64,000 nt of DNA from Phenylobacterium sp. (GCF_016124325.1 NZ_WGNY01000016.1:1-64000), one strand, 5' to 3'. Positions 51,142-59,223 are shown, numbered from the stretch's first letter. Numbers and translations are program-made. Notes: generated by a model from the sequence alone, not told the origin.

Positions 51142-52119
51142 CTAGCCGCCGAACTGCGCCAGCTGCCGCGTGTCGCCGCTGTTGGCCTCATGCAGACGGT
51201 GGCCGGCCGGCTTTCCGATGAGCGCCCGAACGATGCGCGCCTGCAGGGCGTCCGGTTCGTCCGCCTCCAGGAGGTCGCGTAGATCGACGCCCAACTCCCC
51301 GAACAGGCAGAGCCGCAGCTGGCCGCGCGCGGTGACGCGCAGGCGATTGCAGCCATCGCAGAAGCCCGGCGCGTAGGGGGCGATGAGGCCGATCCGTCCC
51401 ACGTAGTCCGGATGGCTAAACTCCTGGGCCGGCCCGTCGTCCAGGCCGCGTGGCCGGGCCGTCCACCCCCGCTCCGCGAACCACGCCGTGAGCACCGAGC
51501 CCGGCACGTGCTGATCGGCGAAAAAGGCGGTGGTGTCGTTGGTGCGCATCAGTTCGATGAAGCGCACCGCCACCGGGCGATCGCGGACGAACTCGGCGAA
51601 GGCGTCGAAGCCTCGGCCCACGCCACCGCGCAAGAGGACGCCGTTCACCTTGACGCTCGGCACGCCCAGCGCGACGGCCGCGTCGAGCCCGCGGACGATC
51701 GACGCCAGCCGGTCGTGACCGGTGATCCGGCGGAAGCCCTCCGGGTCGAGGGAGTCGATGCTGACGTTGAGGTTTGTCAGCCCGGCTGCGCGCCACGCAG
51801 CCGCCTGCCGCTCCAGGTTCCAGCCGTTGGTCGTCAGACAGATCTTCTCGACCCCTGGGACGCCCGCGGTCCGGGCGATGATCTCGGGAAGATCGCGACG
51901 CACGCTCGGCTCGCCGCCGGTCAGACGCACCTTGCCGACACCGAGGCTGGCGAAGGCCCGCACGACCCGTTCGCATTGGTCCGGGGGCAGGAAGCTCTCC
52001 GCGCCGGTCTTGCGATAGCCGTCGGGCAGGCAATAGGTGCAACGGAAATTGCACACCTCGGTGATCGAGAGGCGCAAATAGCGGAAACGGCGGCCGAAGC
52101 CGTCGACGAGAACGCCCAA
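51142..52119 (-). CDS. moaA: GTP 3',8-cyclase (molybdenum cofactor step 1)
   Basis: 325 residues starting at TTG (complement of 52117-52119) with AAGGAG seven bases upstream. A radical-SAM enzyme. The first cluster is C23, C27, C30 (CNFRCTYC); the second is in 'CDGCNRLRVTARGQLRLCLFGE'. 'LTGGEPSVRRDLPEI' and 'NVSIDSLDPEGFRRITG' are canonical. The C-terminal GG tail ends 'LAQFGG', which is needed for activity. It makes the precursor for the cofactor with MoaC, which is not in this window. A structured leader and an Fnr box are upstream. Confidence 0.95.
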   Translation of the reverse strand: MGVLVDGFGRRFRYLRLSITEVCNFRCTYCLPDGYRKTGAESFLPPDQCERVVRAFASLGVGKVRLTGGEPSVRRDLPEIIARTAGVPGVEKICLTTNGWNLERQAAAWRAAGLTNLNVSIDSLDPEGFRRITGHDRLASIVRGLDAAVALGVPSVKVNGVLLRGGVGRGFDAFAEFVRDRPVAVRFIELMRTNDTTAFFADQHVPGSVLTAWFAERGWTARPRGLDDGPAQEFSHPDYVGRIGLIAPYAPGFCDGCNRLRVTARGQLRLCLFGELGVDLRDLLEADEPDALQARIVRALIGKPAGHRLHEANSGDTRQLAQFGG

Positions 52120-52294
52120 GCTGGCTCCTTTCCAAGCACGGGAGGCGGCGGCGTTTCCCCCGGCGCCCTTGCCGGATGTCCGGCGCGGCGTCCCGGCCGT
52201 GGCGCGGATGCGCGGTAGGCCCTGACGCTCGGAGCGACGTGCGGCCCAGACGTCCGCACATTTGCGCTTCTAGACCAACGACGGCGGTCCGGCC
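52120..52294 (-). ncRNA. Possible Moco-type riboswitch leader of moaA
   Basis: A 175-base leader with high GC and many pairings, read on the minus strand (GGGGAAACGCCGCCGCCTCCCG near the start codon, then TTGGAAAGGAG). GC-rich stems and position before moaA fit the molybdenum-cofactor RNA motif. I did not fold or search it, so this is a guess from position and a few conserved-looking pieces. Confidence 0.3.
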
Positions 52295-52308
52295 TTGACG
52301 GCGATCAA
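52295..52308. promoter_or_regulatory. Crp/Fnr-type box between nnrS and moaA
   Basis: TTGAC-GGCG-ATCAA, exact match to TTGAY-N4-RTCAA, about 180 bases before moaA and overlapping the nnrS stop. Confidence 0.6.
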
Positions 52309-53474
52309 GCGGTTGCGCGCGGCCGGGTCAGCATCGGGGCATAGGCGATCACGAAGCCGCCGAAGGCCGACGACCATAGGACGGCGGAGACGATCAGCAG
52401 GCCCGGTTGGAAGGTCCCGGCGAACGGCGCGGCGACGCGGACGAGCGCCGCCAGGTTGATCAGAACGTAGATGGCTGTGGTCCCGACCCCCGCCGCCAGC
52501 ACGCGTCCGGTGTGGCCGCGCGTTGCGCGGGTCATGACCGCGAGCGTCATCACGCCGACCGCGCCGGCCGTCAGCGCGTGCACGCCCGCGGTTCGCGGAA
52601 TCTCGGACCAGAGGCGTGACGCGCCGAGCAACCCAAGGCCGACGGCGAGCCAAGCGTAGCCCAGGTGAAGCACCCACACGAGCGGCTCCGACCGGGCCGC
52701 CCAGCCGCGCCAGGACGCCAGACGGGCGACATTGGCCAAACCCGCCAGGAGGAGCGCGGCGCCCGTCGCCGGGACTTCCGGCGTCATCGCCCAGAGCAGG
52801 GCGGCGAGCCCTGTGAGGCCGAGCGCGGCCTGGTCCAGCCGTCCCGCGGTTGCCGGTTCCGGCGTCAGCCGGCGGGCGCGCATCCAGTTGCGGGTGAAGC
52901 TGGGCGTGATGCGCCCGCCGATGAGCGCGATCAGGACCGCCGCTGCGCCGAGGGCGAGCCGCTCGCCCAGGCCCGAGCTCCACAGACGGCTGTCGATGTG
53001 GAAGGCGATGTTGCCCAACGCCATCAGCGAGACGAGCCCCGCAACCGGCAGGTTGCGCCAGTTGCGGCCGGCCAGCACCTCGCGCCAGACCACGCCGGCG
53101 AAGACGACCAGGAACGCCGCGTCGATCACAGCCGCGATCGGTCCGATCAGATAGGCGAACAGCATGGCGAGGCGTCCGGCGAGCCAGAGGCCGGCGAGCC
53201 CGGCCAGTGGTCCCCCGATCACCGGCATTCGGCCGGTCCAGTTCGGGATCGCGGTGGTGAGAAAGCCCGCCACGACCGCCGCCAGGAAGCCGAACAGCAT
53301 CTCGTGCACGTGCCAGTCGCGGTGCACGCCCGCCGCGAGGCTCGACTGTAGGCTCCAGATCCACAGCGGCACGGCCAGGGCGGCCCACGCCGCGCCCATC
53401 AGGAAGAAGGGGCGGAAGCCGAAGCTGAAAACGGTCGGGCCCGTGTAGGCGCGGCGCGCGGCGGCGGTGGACAT
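52305..53474 (-). CDS. nnrS: NnrS-family heme/copper membrane protein
   Basis: 389 residues with about twelve membrane spans. 'TVFSFGFRPFFLMGAAWAALAVPLWIW', 'DWHVHEMLFGFLAAVVAGFLTTAIPNWTGR', 'GRITPSFTRNWM' and 'GVHALTAGAVGVMTLAVMTRATRGHTGR' are NnrS landmarks; the His residues are likely heme ligands. NnrS relieves nitrosative stress in denitrifiers. Its Fnr-type box sits 41 bases before the start, so it belongs to the regulon. Confidence 0.93.
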   Translation of the reverse strand: MSTAAARRAYTGPTVFSFGFRPFFLMGAAWAALAVPLWIWSLQSSLAAGVHRDWHVHEMLFGFLAAVVAGFLTTAIPNWTGRMPVIGGPLAGLAGLWLAGRLAMLFAYLIGPIAAVIDAAFLVVFAGVVWREVLAGRNWRNLPVAGLVSLMALGNIAFHIDSRLWSSGLGERLALGAAAVLIALIGGRITPSFTRNWMRARRLTPEPATAGRLDQAALGLTGLAALLWAMTPEVPATGAALLLAGLANVARLASWRGWAARSEPLVWVLHLGYAWLAVGLGLLGASRLWSEIPRTAGVHALTAGAVGVMTLAVMTRATRGHTGRVLAAGVGTTAIYVLINLAALVRVAAPFAGTFQPGLLIVSAVLWSSAFGGFVIAYAPMLTRPRATA

Positions 53475-53508
53475 GGCATTCCCCTACCACCGGGACGGCA
53501 GATGCGCC

Positions 53509-53522
53509 TTGATGGGGGTCAA
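53509..53522. promoter_or_regulatory. Crp/Fnr-type box upstream of nnrS
   Basis: TTGAT-GGGG-GTCAA, fits TTGAY-N4-RTCAA, centred about 41 bases upstream of the nnrS start; it lies just past the nrdJ stop. Confidence 0.7.
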
Positions 53523-53529
53523 GCGTTCG

Positions 53530-55746
53530 CTAGCCGCATTTCGAGTAGCCGCAGCCGAGGCAGGTGTCGCAGCCTTCCTTTCGGACGAGTCCGAAGCCGC
53601 CGCAGCGCGGGCACGCGGCCGCCGCGAAGGGCCAGGCGGGCGGCGGATCGGCGATCGCCGTGTCTTCGGCCGATGCGCCAAGATGCCGCTCGATAACCCC
53701 GCCGATCGCGGCGAGCAGCGAGGGCACATAGCGTCCCCCGACCCAGGCGCCGCCGCGCGGATCGAACACCGCCTTCAGTTCCTCGGCCACGAAGCCGACG
53801 TCGCCGCCGCGCCGGAAGACGGCCGAGATCATCCGCGTCAGGCCCAGCGTCCAGGCGTAGTGCTCCATATTCTTGGAGTTGATGAAGATCTCGAAGGGCC
53901 TGCGACCCTCGACGTCCACGATGTCGTTCAGGGTCACGTAGACCGCATGCGCGCTCTCCGGCCACGAGAGCTTGTAGGTCGCGCCCAACAAGGCTTCCGG
54001 CCGCGGGGTGAGCGTCGGCGCCTTCTGGACCGGCGCCGCCTCAACCACGGTGGGCTCTGCCGACAGCACAGATCCCGTGATGGCGTTCGGCCGGTAGGTG
54101 GTCAGGCCCTTGCAGCCCGTTCGGTAGCCGAGGCGGTAGATGTCGGCGAAGGCTTCGAAGCCGATGTCGGTCGGGCAGTTCACCGTCTTCGAGATCGAGC
54201 TGTCGATCTCGGCCTGGGCGGCCGCCTGCATGCGCACATGCGCATCCGGCGCGAGCGTCTGGGCGCTCACGAACACCTCGGCCGGCGGCGGCGCGTCGCC
54301 GTTCAGGCGCTTCCAGACGGCGAGCGCGTAGTCCTCGACGCACTCCTCGCGGATCTGTCCGTCCGGCTGGCGCACCTTGCGCGTATAGGCGTAGGCGAAC
54401 ACCGGCTCGATGCCCGACGAGACGTTGCCGGCCAGCAGCGAGGTGGTGCCGGTCGGTGCGATCGAGGTGAGGCAACCATTGCGCAGGCCGTGCCGCGCGA
54501 TGAGGGCGCGGGTTTCGGCGTCGAGTGCGAGCAGGTTGGGGCGGTCCAGGATCGCGGCATCGTAGAGCGGGAAGGGGCCCTTCTCCGCCGCCAGCTCCGC
54601 CGAGGCCCGATAGGCTTCGCGCTTGATCGCGCCCAGCCAACGCCGCGTGAGGGCGACCGCCTGATCCGATCCGTAGGCGGCGCCGCAGAACACCAGCGTG
54701 TCCGCCAGCCCGGTGACGCCCAGGCCGATCCGCCGCTTGGAAATGGCCTCCGCCGCCTGGGCTTCGAGCGGGAAGCGCGACACGTCGATGACGTCGTCCA
54801 GCATCCGCACGGCGGTGCGGGTCAGCTCGGCGAGTTGGGTTTCATCGACGTCGGCGTCGGCCGCGAAGGGGGCGCGAACGAGCCGGGCGAGGTTGATCGA
54901 ACCGAGGAGGCAGGCGCCGTAGGGCGGCAGCATCTGCTCGCCGCACGGGTTGCTGGCCAGGATCGTCTCGCAGTAGCCCAGGTTGTTCTGCGCGTTGACA
55001 CGGTCGATGAAGATGACGCCCGGCTCGGCGGCATCGTAGGTCGCCTGCATCAGCCGGCTCCAAAGGTCGCTCGCGCGCACGGTTCGGTGGGTTTCGCCGC
55101 TGAATGTCAGCGGCCACTCGGCGTCAGCTTCGAGCGCGGCCATGAACGCGTCGCTCACGAGCACCGACAGGTTGAAATTGCGAAAGCGGATCGGGTCGCG
55201 CTTGGCGTCGATGAACGCTTCGATGTCGGGATGATCGACGCGCAGGCAGCCCATCATCGCCCCGCGCCGCTGGCCGGCCGACAGGATGGTGCGGCACATG
55301 GCGTCCCACACTTCCATGAAGCTCAAGGGCCCGGAGGCGTCGGCGCCGACACCTCGGACGGGGGCCCCGGCGGGGCGGATGGAGGAGAAGTCCATGCCGA
55401 CTCCGCCGCCCTGCTGCATGGTGACCGCCGCTTGCCGCAGGTGATCGAAGATCGCGCCGAGGTCGTCGGGGATCGCGCCCATGACGAAGCAGTTGAACAG
55501 CGTCACCGCGCGGGCCGTGCCGGCTCCGGCCAGGATCCGGCCCGCGGGGAGGAAGCGGAAATCCTCCAGCGCTGCACGGAACCGGGCCTGGACGGCGCGA
55601 CGCAACTCTGAGGATTCGGCATGGGCGAGCGCGGCCGCGACGCGATCCCAGGTGGCTTCGATCGATCCATCGCCTTCGCCATCGGGCGGAACGAACCGGT
55701 ACTTGCTGCTCCAGATATCTCCGGCCAGCGGGCTGTCGAACGCCAT
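53530..55746 (-). CDS. nrdJ: Adenosylcobalamin-dependent ribonucleotide reductase (class II)
   Basis: 738 residues from the second ATG of an ATG pair (complement of 55744-55746; GAGGAGG upstream). It makes dNTPs without oxygen by B12 radical chemistry. Active-site parts: 'AVTLFNCFVMG' (Cys86), 'NPCGEQMLPPYGACLLGSINLARL' (Asn/Cys/Glu), 'IGVTGLADTLVF' and 'SIAPTGTTSLLAGNVSSGIEPVF'. The end is a cysteine-rich zinc-like tail 'CPRCGGFGLVRKEGCDTCLGCGYSKC'. Shorter than the 1200-residue alphaproteobacterial housekeeping form, so it may be an extra copy for anaerobic growth. Confidence 0.93.
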   Translation of the reverse strand: MAFDSPLAGDIWSSKYRFVPPDGEGDGSIEATWDRVAAALAHAESSELRRAVQARFRAALEDFRFLPAGRILAGAGTARAVTLFNCFVMGAIPDDLGAIFDHLRQAAVTMQQGGGVGMDFSSIRPAGAPVRGVGADASGPLSFMEVWDAMCRTILSAGQRRGAMMGCLRVDHPDIEAFIDAKRDPIRFRNFNLSVLVSDAFMAALEADAEWPLTFSGETHRTVRASDLWSRLMQATYDAAEPGVIFIDRVNAQNNLGYCETILASNPCGEQMLPPYGACLLGSINLARLVRAPFAADADVDETQLAELTRTAVRMLDDVIDVSRFPLEAQAAEAISKRRIGLGVTGLADTLVFCGAAYGSDQAVALTRRWLGAIKREAYRASAELAAEKGPFPLYDAAILDRPNLLALDAETRALIARHGLRNGCLTSIAPTGTTSLLAGNVSSGIEPVFAYAYTRKVRQPDGQIREECVEDYALAVWKRLNGDAPPPAEVFVSAQTLAPDAHVRMQAAAQAEIDSSISKTVNCPTDIGFEAFADIYRLGYRTGCKGLTTYRPNAITGSVLSAEPTVVEAAPVQKAPTLTPRPEALLGATYKLSWPESAHAVYVTLNDIVDVEGRRPFEIFINSKNMEHYAWTLGLTRMISAVFRRGGDVGFVAEELKAVFDPRGGAWVGGRYVPSLLAAIGGVIERHLGASAEDTAIADPPPAWPFAAAACPRCGGFGLVRKEGCDTCLGCGYSKCG

Positions 55747-55822
55747 CATCGCCTCCTCGAACAGGCGGAACAGGCTCGGCGATTCGGTCGGTCGGACGCC
55801 TTGGCCGCAGTCGGCTCGGGGC

Positions 55823-55836
55823 TTGCCGGACATCAA
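55823..55836. promoter_or_regulatory. Crp/Fnr-like box upstream of nrdJ
   Basis: TTGCC-GGAC-ATCAA, eight of ten positions, about 77 bases before the nrdJ start in the divergent region with the hemerythrin gene. Confidence 0.45.
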
Positions 55837-55859
55837 GCGCGAGATCGCCACGCTTCAAG

Positions 55860-55880
55860 GCGCGGGGCTTCGGCCCGCGC
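55860..55880. other. Inverted repeat in the nrdJ/hemerythrin divergent region
   Basis: GCGCGGG - GCTTCGG - CCCGCGC, perfect 7-base arms, between divergent start codons. Possible operator or leader hairpin of the hemerythrin mRNA. Confidence 0.35.
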
Positions 55881-55907
55881 TATCAGAGAGCCCGGAGGAG
55901 TTCACAC

Positions 55908-56456
55908 ATGTACGAAGAGACGTCTGCTCCCATTCCGAATCCCGCCGTGGGTGGCGCGGCGATCCGCTGTGCGTTCTTCCCGCCGCCCCCCGCCAACGAC
56001 GCCCCGGCGGACGTGAAGGGGCTGATTGACCTCATCCTGACGCGCTACCACGACACGCATCGGCGCGAGTTGCCGCAGGCCATCGCAATGGCGCGCAAGG
56101 TCGAGGCGGTGCACGCCGGCGACGCCGAATGCCCGCGCGGCCTGGCCGATCATCTCGCCTTCATGGCCGATGACCTGGAGAGCCATCAGCAACGGGAAGA
56201 GCAGGTGTTATTCCCGATGATCCTGGGCGGCGGCAGCCCGATGATCCGCTTTCCGATCGGCCGGATGATGGCCGAGCACGCTGACGTCGAGGAACAGCTG
56301 GTGCGTCTGCGCGCGCTGACGCACGACCATAGCGCGCCGCCCGGCGCCTGCGCGACCTGGCGGGCCCTGGTGATCGCCTGCCGCAAGCTGGACTTCGACT
56401 TGCGGGAACACATGCGGCTCGAGAACGAGGTGCTCTTCGAGCCGTTCCTGACCTGA
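55908..56456 (+). CDS. Hemerythrin-domain protein (RIC/YtfE-like)
   Basis: 182 residues from ATG 55908 (GGAGGAG upstream). Di-iron helical bundle: 'LILTRYHDTHRRELPQAIAMARKVEAVH', 'LADHLAFMADDLESHQQREEQVLFPMI', 'GRMMAEHADVEEQLVRLRALTHD' and 'LDFDLREHMRLENEVLFEPFL'. The spacing matches the RIC/ScdA/DnrN proteins that repair Fe-S clusters damaged by NO, though the N-terminal 'DxCCG' part is missing. Divergent from nrdJ and probably under the same control. Confidence 0.88.
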   Translation: MYEETSAPIPNPAVGGAAIRCAFFPPPPANDAPADVKGLIDLILTRYHDTHRRELPQAIAMARKVEAVHAGDAECPRGLADHLAFMADDLESHQQREEQVLFPMILGGGSPMIRFPIGRMMAEHADVEEQLVRLRALTHDHSAPPGACATWRALVIACRKLDFDLREHMRLENEVLFEPFLT

Positions 56457-56531
56457 CGTCCGGGGGAGTCGGCCGCAGGCGCACACTCACCTCGCCGACG
56501 GCCACACAGCGAACAGCGCGGACGTCGCGGG

Positions 56532-56560
56532 CGGCGGCGGGCGTCTCCGGCCCGCCGCCG
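56532..56560. terminator. Terminator between the hemerythrin gene and moaB
   Basis: CGGCGGCGGGC - GTCTCCG - GCCCGCCGCCG, an 11-pair perfect stem, followed by TTTCG; lies between two convergent genes. Confidence 0.7.
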
Positions 56561-56568
56561 TTTCGCGT

Positions 56569-57132
56569 TCAGGCGCAGACGCCGCGGTAACGTGGAACCT
56601 GGCCCACCAGCGAGCAGGGCTTGAAGCGGCTGTCGAATTCCTGCGCCAGCACCAGGTCCCAGGCGTCGCGGCACGCGCCGGTGGATCCGGGCACGCAGAA
56701 CACGAAGGTGTCGTCGATTTGGCCGGCGAGCGCGCGCGACTGCAGGGTCGAGACTCCCACGGTTCCGTAGCTGGCCTGATGGAAGACGACGGCGAAGCCG
56801 TCCATCTCGCGGCGCAGGAGCGGCCGAACGGCCTCGGGCGTGACGTCCCGCGGCGCAAAGCCTGTGCCGCCGGTCGTGACGATCACGTCGATAGTCGGAT
56901 CCACAGCCCAGGCGCGGATTCGCGCCTGGATGGCCGGGACATCATCGGGAACGATCGCACGGTCGGCGAGCGTGTGGCCGGCGGCCGCCAGCCGGTCGGC
57001 CAGCAGCGCGCCCGAGGTGTCGGTCTGCGCCGTCCGCGTGTCCGAGATCGTCAGTACGGCGATGCTGAGCGGGTAGAAAGGCAGCGACGGGTCGATGCGC
57101 GCCTTGGTCGTCGGGGCGATATTGCCGTCCAT
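56569..57132 (-). CDS. moaB: Molybdenum cofactor biosynthesis protein B
   Basis: 187 residues from the ATG complementary to 57130-57132; GGAGG lies six bases upstream, better than the TTG two codons earlier that overlaps moaD. MoaB/Mog fold adenylyltransferase: 'LSIAVLTISDTRTAQTDTSGALLADRLAAAGHTL', 'DVIVTTGGTGFAPRDVTPEAVRPLL' and 'FCVPGSTGACRDAWDLVL'. It probably adenylates molybdopterin before MoeA acts. It follows moaD directly. Confidence 0.93.
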   Translation of the reverse strand: MDGNIAPTTKARIDPSLPFYPLSIAVLTISDTRTAQTDTSGALLADRLAAAGHTLADRAIVPDDVPAIQARIRAWAVDPTIDVIVTTGGTGFAPRDVTPEAVRPLLRREMDGFAVVFHQASYGTVGVSTLQSRALAGQIDDTFVFCVPGSTGACRDAWDLVLAQEFDSRFKPCSLVGQVPRYRGVCA

Positions 57133-57134
57133 GA

Positions 57135-57425
57135 TCAACCTCCAGAGAAAGCGGGCAGGAAGGCGACCTCCTGGCCAGGCCGGATATGCACCTCGTCGTT
57201 CAGCACCAACTGCTGGTCCACGGCGGTGCGGATGTCGGCGTCATTGAGGACGTCTCCGGCCTCGATCCCGGCCGCGAGGCGCGGCTTGAGCGCGCCGACG
57301 GTGCAGCCGCCGGGCGGAATGTCGACGTCGCGCATGCGTCCGAACCGATCGGCCAATTTGCCGAAGAACAGAACACGGACCCCTGCCGTGGTTGGCGCAT
57401 CAAAGGTTGACGTAGGTGCGATCAT
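57135..57425 (-). CDS. moaD: Molybdopterin synthase small subunit
   Basis: 96 residues with a beta-grasp fold and the essential C-terminal Gly-Gly (FSGG) that becomes a thiocarboxylate and donates sulfur to the cofactor. 'VRVLFFGKLADRFGRMRDVDIPPGGCTVGAL' is the usual start. The N-terminus has an extra 14 residues. The partner MoaE is not in this window. A Crp/Fnr-like box is 57-70 bases upstream. Confidence 0.9.
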   Translation of the reverse strand: MIAPTSTFDAPTTAGVRVLFFGKLADRFGRMRDVDIPPGGCTVGALKPRLAAGIEAGDVLNDADIRTAVDQQLVLNDEVHIRPGQEVAFLPAFSGG

Positions 57426-57481
57426 GCGGAGCCCGGGAAAAGCGTTTCGCCAAGCCGTAGCGGCTGTCGCCGCCCTTGGGT

Positions 57482-57495
57482 TTGTCGAAGATCAA
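57482..57495. promoter_or_regulatory. Crp/Fnr-like box upstream of moaD-moaB
   Basis: TTGTC-GAAG-ATCAA, eight of ten positions, about 60 bases before moaD; the same TTGTC variant as in front of moeA. Confidence 0.55.
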
Positions 57496-57618
57496 GCCCG
57501 CCACCGGACAGGTCGTCGCAGGCCACAGCGGTTATCAAGGCCGAGGTTGACGGCCCACAATCGTGATCGGCTTCCGCGGGCCTAGCCTCATCCTGCAAGA
57601 TCGCAAGGAGGCAATCTC

Positions 57619-57966
57619 ATGTTCAGCTTGAAGACGCTCAGCGCGCTGGCGGCCGTGTCGGCGCTGGCGCTCCCGGCCGCTGCGGCGGCGCAGGACGTGA
57701 CGCCGCTCCAGATCGAGGGGCATGCGCCCACCTCAATTCGCATCTCCCTGGCGGGCAAGACGCCTGATGGAGTGAAGCAGGAGGTGCGCGTGGCGTCCGG
57801 GACCGTCTGCCGCAACGCCGCCGCGAACCGCGAACTCGCCTTCTACGACGTCGACTGGTGCCGCCAGGTGACACAGACGCGGGCGATGTCGCGCTACGCC
57901 AGGATCGTGAAGTACAACGCCACGGCGCTCGCCGCCGGCGCATCGATCACTCTGGCGGTCCGTTAG
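57619..57966 (+). CDS. UrcA-family exported protein
   Basis: 115 residues from ATG 57619 with AAGGAGG upstream. Signal peptide 'LKTLSALAAVSALALPAAAAAQD'. The rest, with 'VASGTVCRNAAANRELAFYDVDWCRQVTQTRAMSRYARI', matches UrcA proteins, with two cysteines likely disulfide-bonded. UrcA proteins are abundant in Caulobacterales and Sphingomonadales; function unknown. It is the last gene inside the right repeat. Confidence 0.82.
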   Translation: MFSLKTLSALAAVSALALPAAAAAQDVTPLQIEGHAPTSIRISLAGKTPDGVKQEVRVASGTVCRNAAANRELAFYDVDWCRQVTQTRAMSRYARIVKYNATALAAGASITLAVR

Positions 57967-58146
57967 CTGGTCTCGTCAGCCATTTCAGGCGTTCGCTGAT
58001 CCCTGATCGTGCCGCCGTCCGAATAGTGGATCAGTGCCGCCGCAACGGCGCCCTCAGGAGCAGTTGCACACTGACTGCGATGAAATGGAAATGGCTGAAA
58101 CGCCGGAGCTGGATCGGAACGGGTACTGCAGCGATGATGGTATCGC

Positions 58147-58178
58147 TGATGGTATTTTGGCGGGCCAAGGCTCAAATC
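58147..58178 (+). repeat. Right copy of the 32-base direct repeat
   Basis: Matches 28943-28974 at 31 of 32 bases. GATGGTAT occurs twice here (58136-58143 and 58148-58155), as in the arm repeats beside integrase attachment sites. Immediately to the right is a tRNA-like 3' end (58189-58211). Confidence 0.7.
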
Positions 58179-58188
58179 CCCTCAGAAA

Positions 58189-58211
58189 TTCGAGTTCTGC
58201 CGGGCCCACCA
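58189..58211 (+). other. tRNA 3'-end-like sequence ending in CCA
   Basis: TTCGAGTTCTGCCGGGCCC followed by ACCA, the layout of a T-loop, T-stem side and acceptor end of a tRNA. No matching 5' half precedes it, so it is not a working tRNA; it looks like the piece left when an element inserts into a tRNA gene. Confidence 0.5.
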
Positions 58212-58228
58212 GCGCCGCCTCAAGCCGA

Positions 58229-59014
58229 TCAGTCGAGGGTGGCGGCGATCTTGTCGCGCAGGCGGGCCATGCCGCCGATCCAGCGGTCGTAGTCGGCGGC
58301 CTTGCGCTGCATGTAGGTGGCCACCTGCGGGTGCGGCAGGATGAGGAACTGGTCGGCGGCCAGCGCCTCGACGACGCATTCGGCCACCGCCTCCGGCGAC
58401 AGCACCCCGTCGACGCCCTGCGAACCGCGCGCGCCGCGGATCAGCGGCGTGTCGACCGCCTGGGGACACAGGATCGAGACCCGGATGTTCTGCGAATGGT
58501 GGGTGATCGCCAGGGCCTCGGCGAAGCCGACGGCGGCGTGCTTGGTCGTGGCGTAGACGGGGCTGCCGGGCTGGCTGAGCAGGCCCGCCGCCGAGACCGT
58601 GTGCAGGAAATGCCCGCCGCCGCGCCGGATCATCCCCGGCAGCGCCGCGCGCGCGGCGTAGACATGGGCCATGACGTTGACGTTCCAGCCCAGCGTCCAG
58701 GTCTCGTTGGAGGCCGATGTCGCGTTGTTGAAGTCGGGATCGCGCACCGAGACCCCGGCGTTGGAGCACATGAGGTCGACGCCGCCGTAGCGTTCCTCGG
58801 CGAGCGCCACGAGCCGGGCCACGTCGGCCTCGACGGCCACGTCGGTGCGGAGCGCCACGCCCCCCACCGACGCGGCGACGGCCTCGGCGCCTTCGAGGTT
58901 GAGGTCGCCGATCACCACGGCGCGCGCGCCGCCGCGATGGAACCGTTCGGCCATGGCCTTGCCGATTCCGCTGCCGCCGCCGGTGATCACGACGACTTTG
59001 TCCTGCACGTCCAT
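58229..59014 (-). CDS. Short-chain dehydrogenase/reductase
   Basis: 261 residues from the ATG complementary to 59012-59014 (AGGA upstream). Rossmann fold with 'KVVVITGGGSGIGKAMAERF', 'CSNAGVSV', catalytic Ser in 'LHTVSAAGLL' and Tyr/Lys in 'PVYATTKHAAVGFAEAL'. The substrate is unknown; the tail 'PQAVDTPLIRGARGSQ' is typical of classical SDRs. It is divergent from a TetR regulator and probably part of a lipid or steroid-type catabolic unit. Confidence 0.9.
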   Translation of the reverse strand: MDVQDKVVVITGGGSGIGKAMAERFHRGGARAVVIGDLNLEGAEAVAASVGGVALRTDVAVEADVARLVALAEERYGGVDLMCSNAGVSVRDPDFNNATSASNETWTLGWNVNVMAHVYAARAALPGMIRRGGGHFLHTVSAAGLLSQPGSPVYATTKHAAVGFAEALAITHHSQNIRVSILCPQAVDTPLIRGARGSQGVDGVLSPEAVAECVVEALAADQFLILPHPQVATYMQRKAADYDRWIGGMARLRDKIAATLD

Positions 59015-59223
59015 GGGGCGTTTTCCTGTTCCTAGATGCAGCGCACGACTAGCAATGTTACCAATTGGGCTCAATATGTGGCGGAATGGCTCAGGCGGTC
59101 ATATGAGCGTTGTTCGCCCAGGCGGCCGATGTTACCGCAAGTTGCGGTGCTGAGGCGGAAGCCCGGCCGGCGAAGCGGAGCGGATGGGCCGGATCCAGAG
59201 GCCGGACGGGAGAGGATGCGGAC

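Noticed and set aside
53467..55611. Long plus-strand frame opposite nrdJ (about 710 codons)
   Set aside because: Antisense shadow of nrdJ; composition only.
58130..58211. Complete tRNA gene
   Set aside because: Only the T-loop and acceptor 3' strand are recognisable; no pairing 5' acceptor, D-arm or anticodon arm is found upstream.
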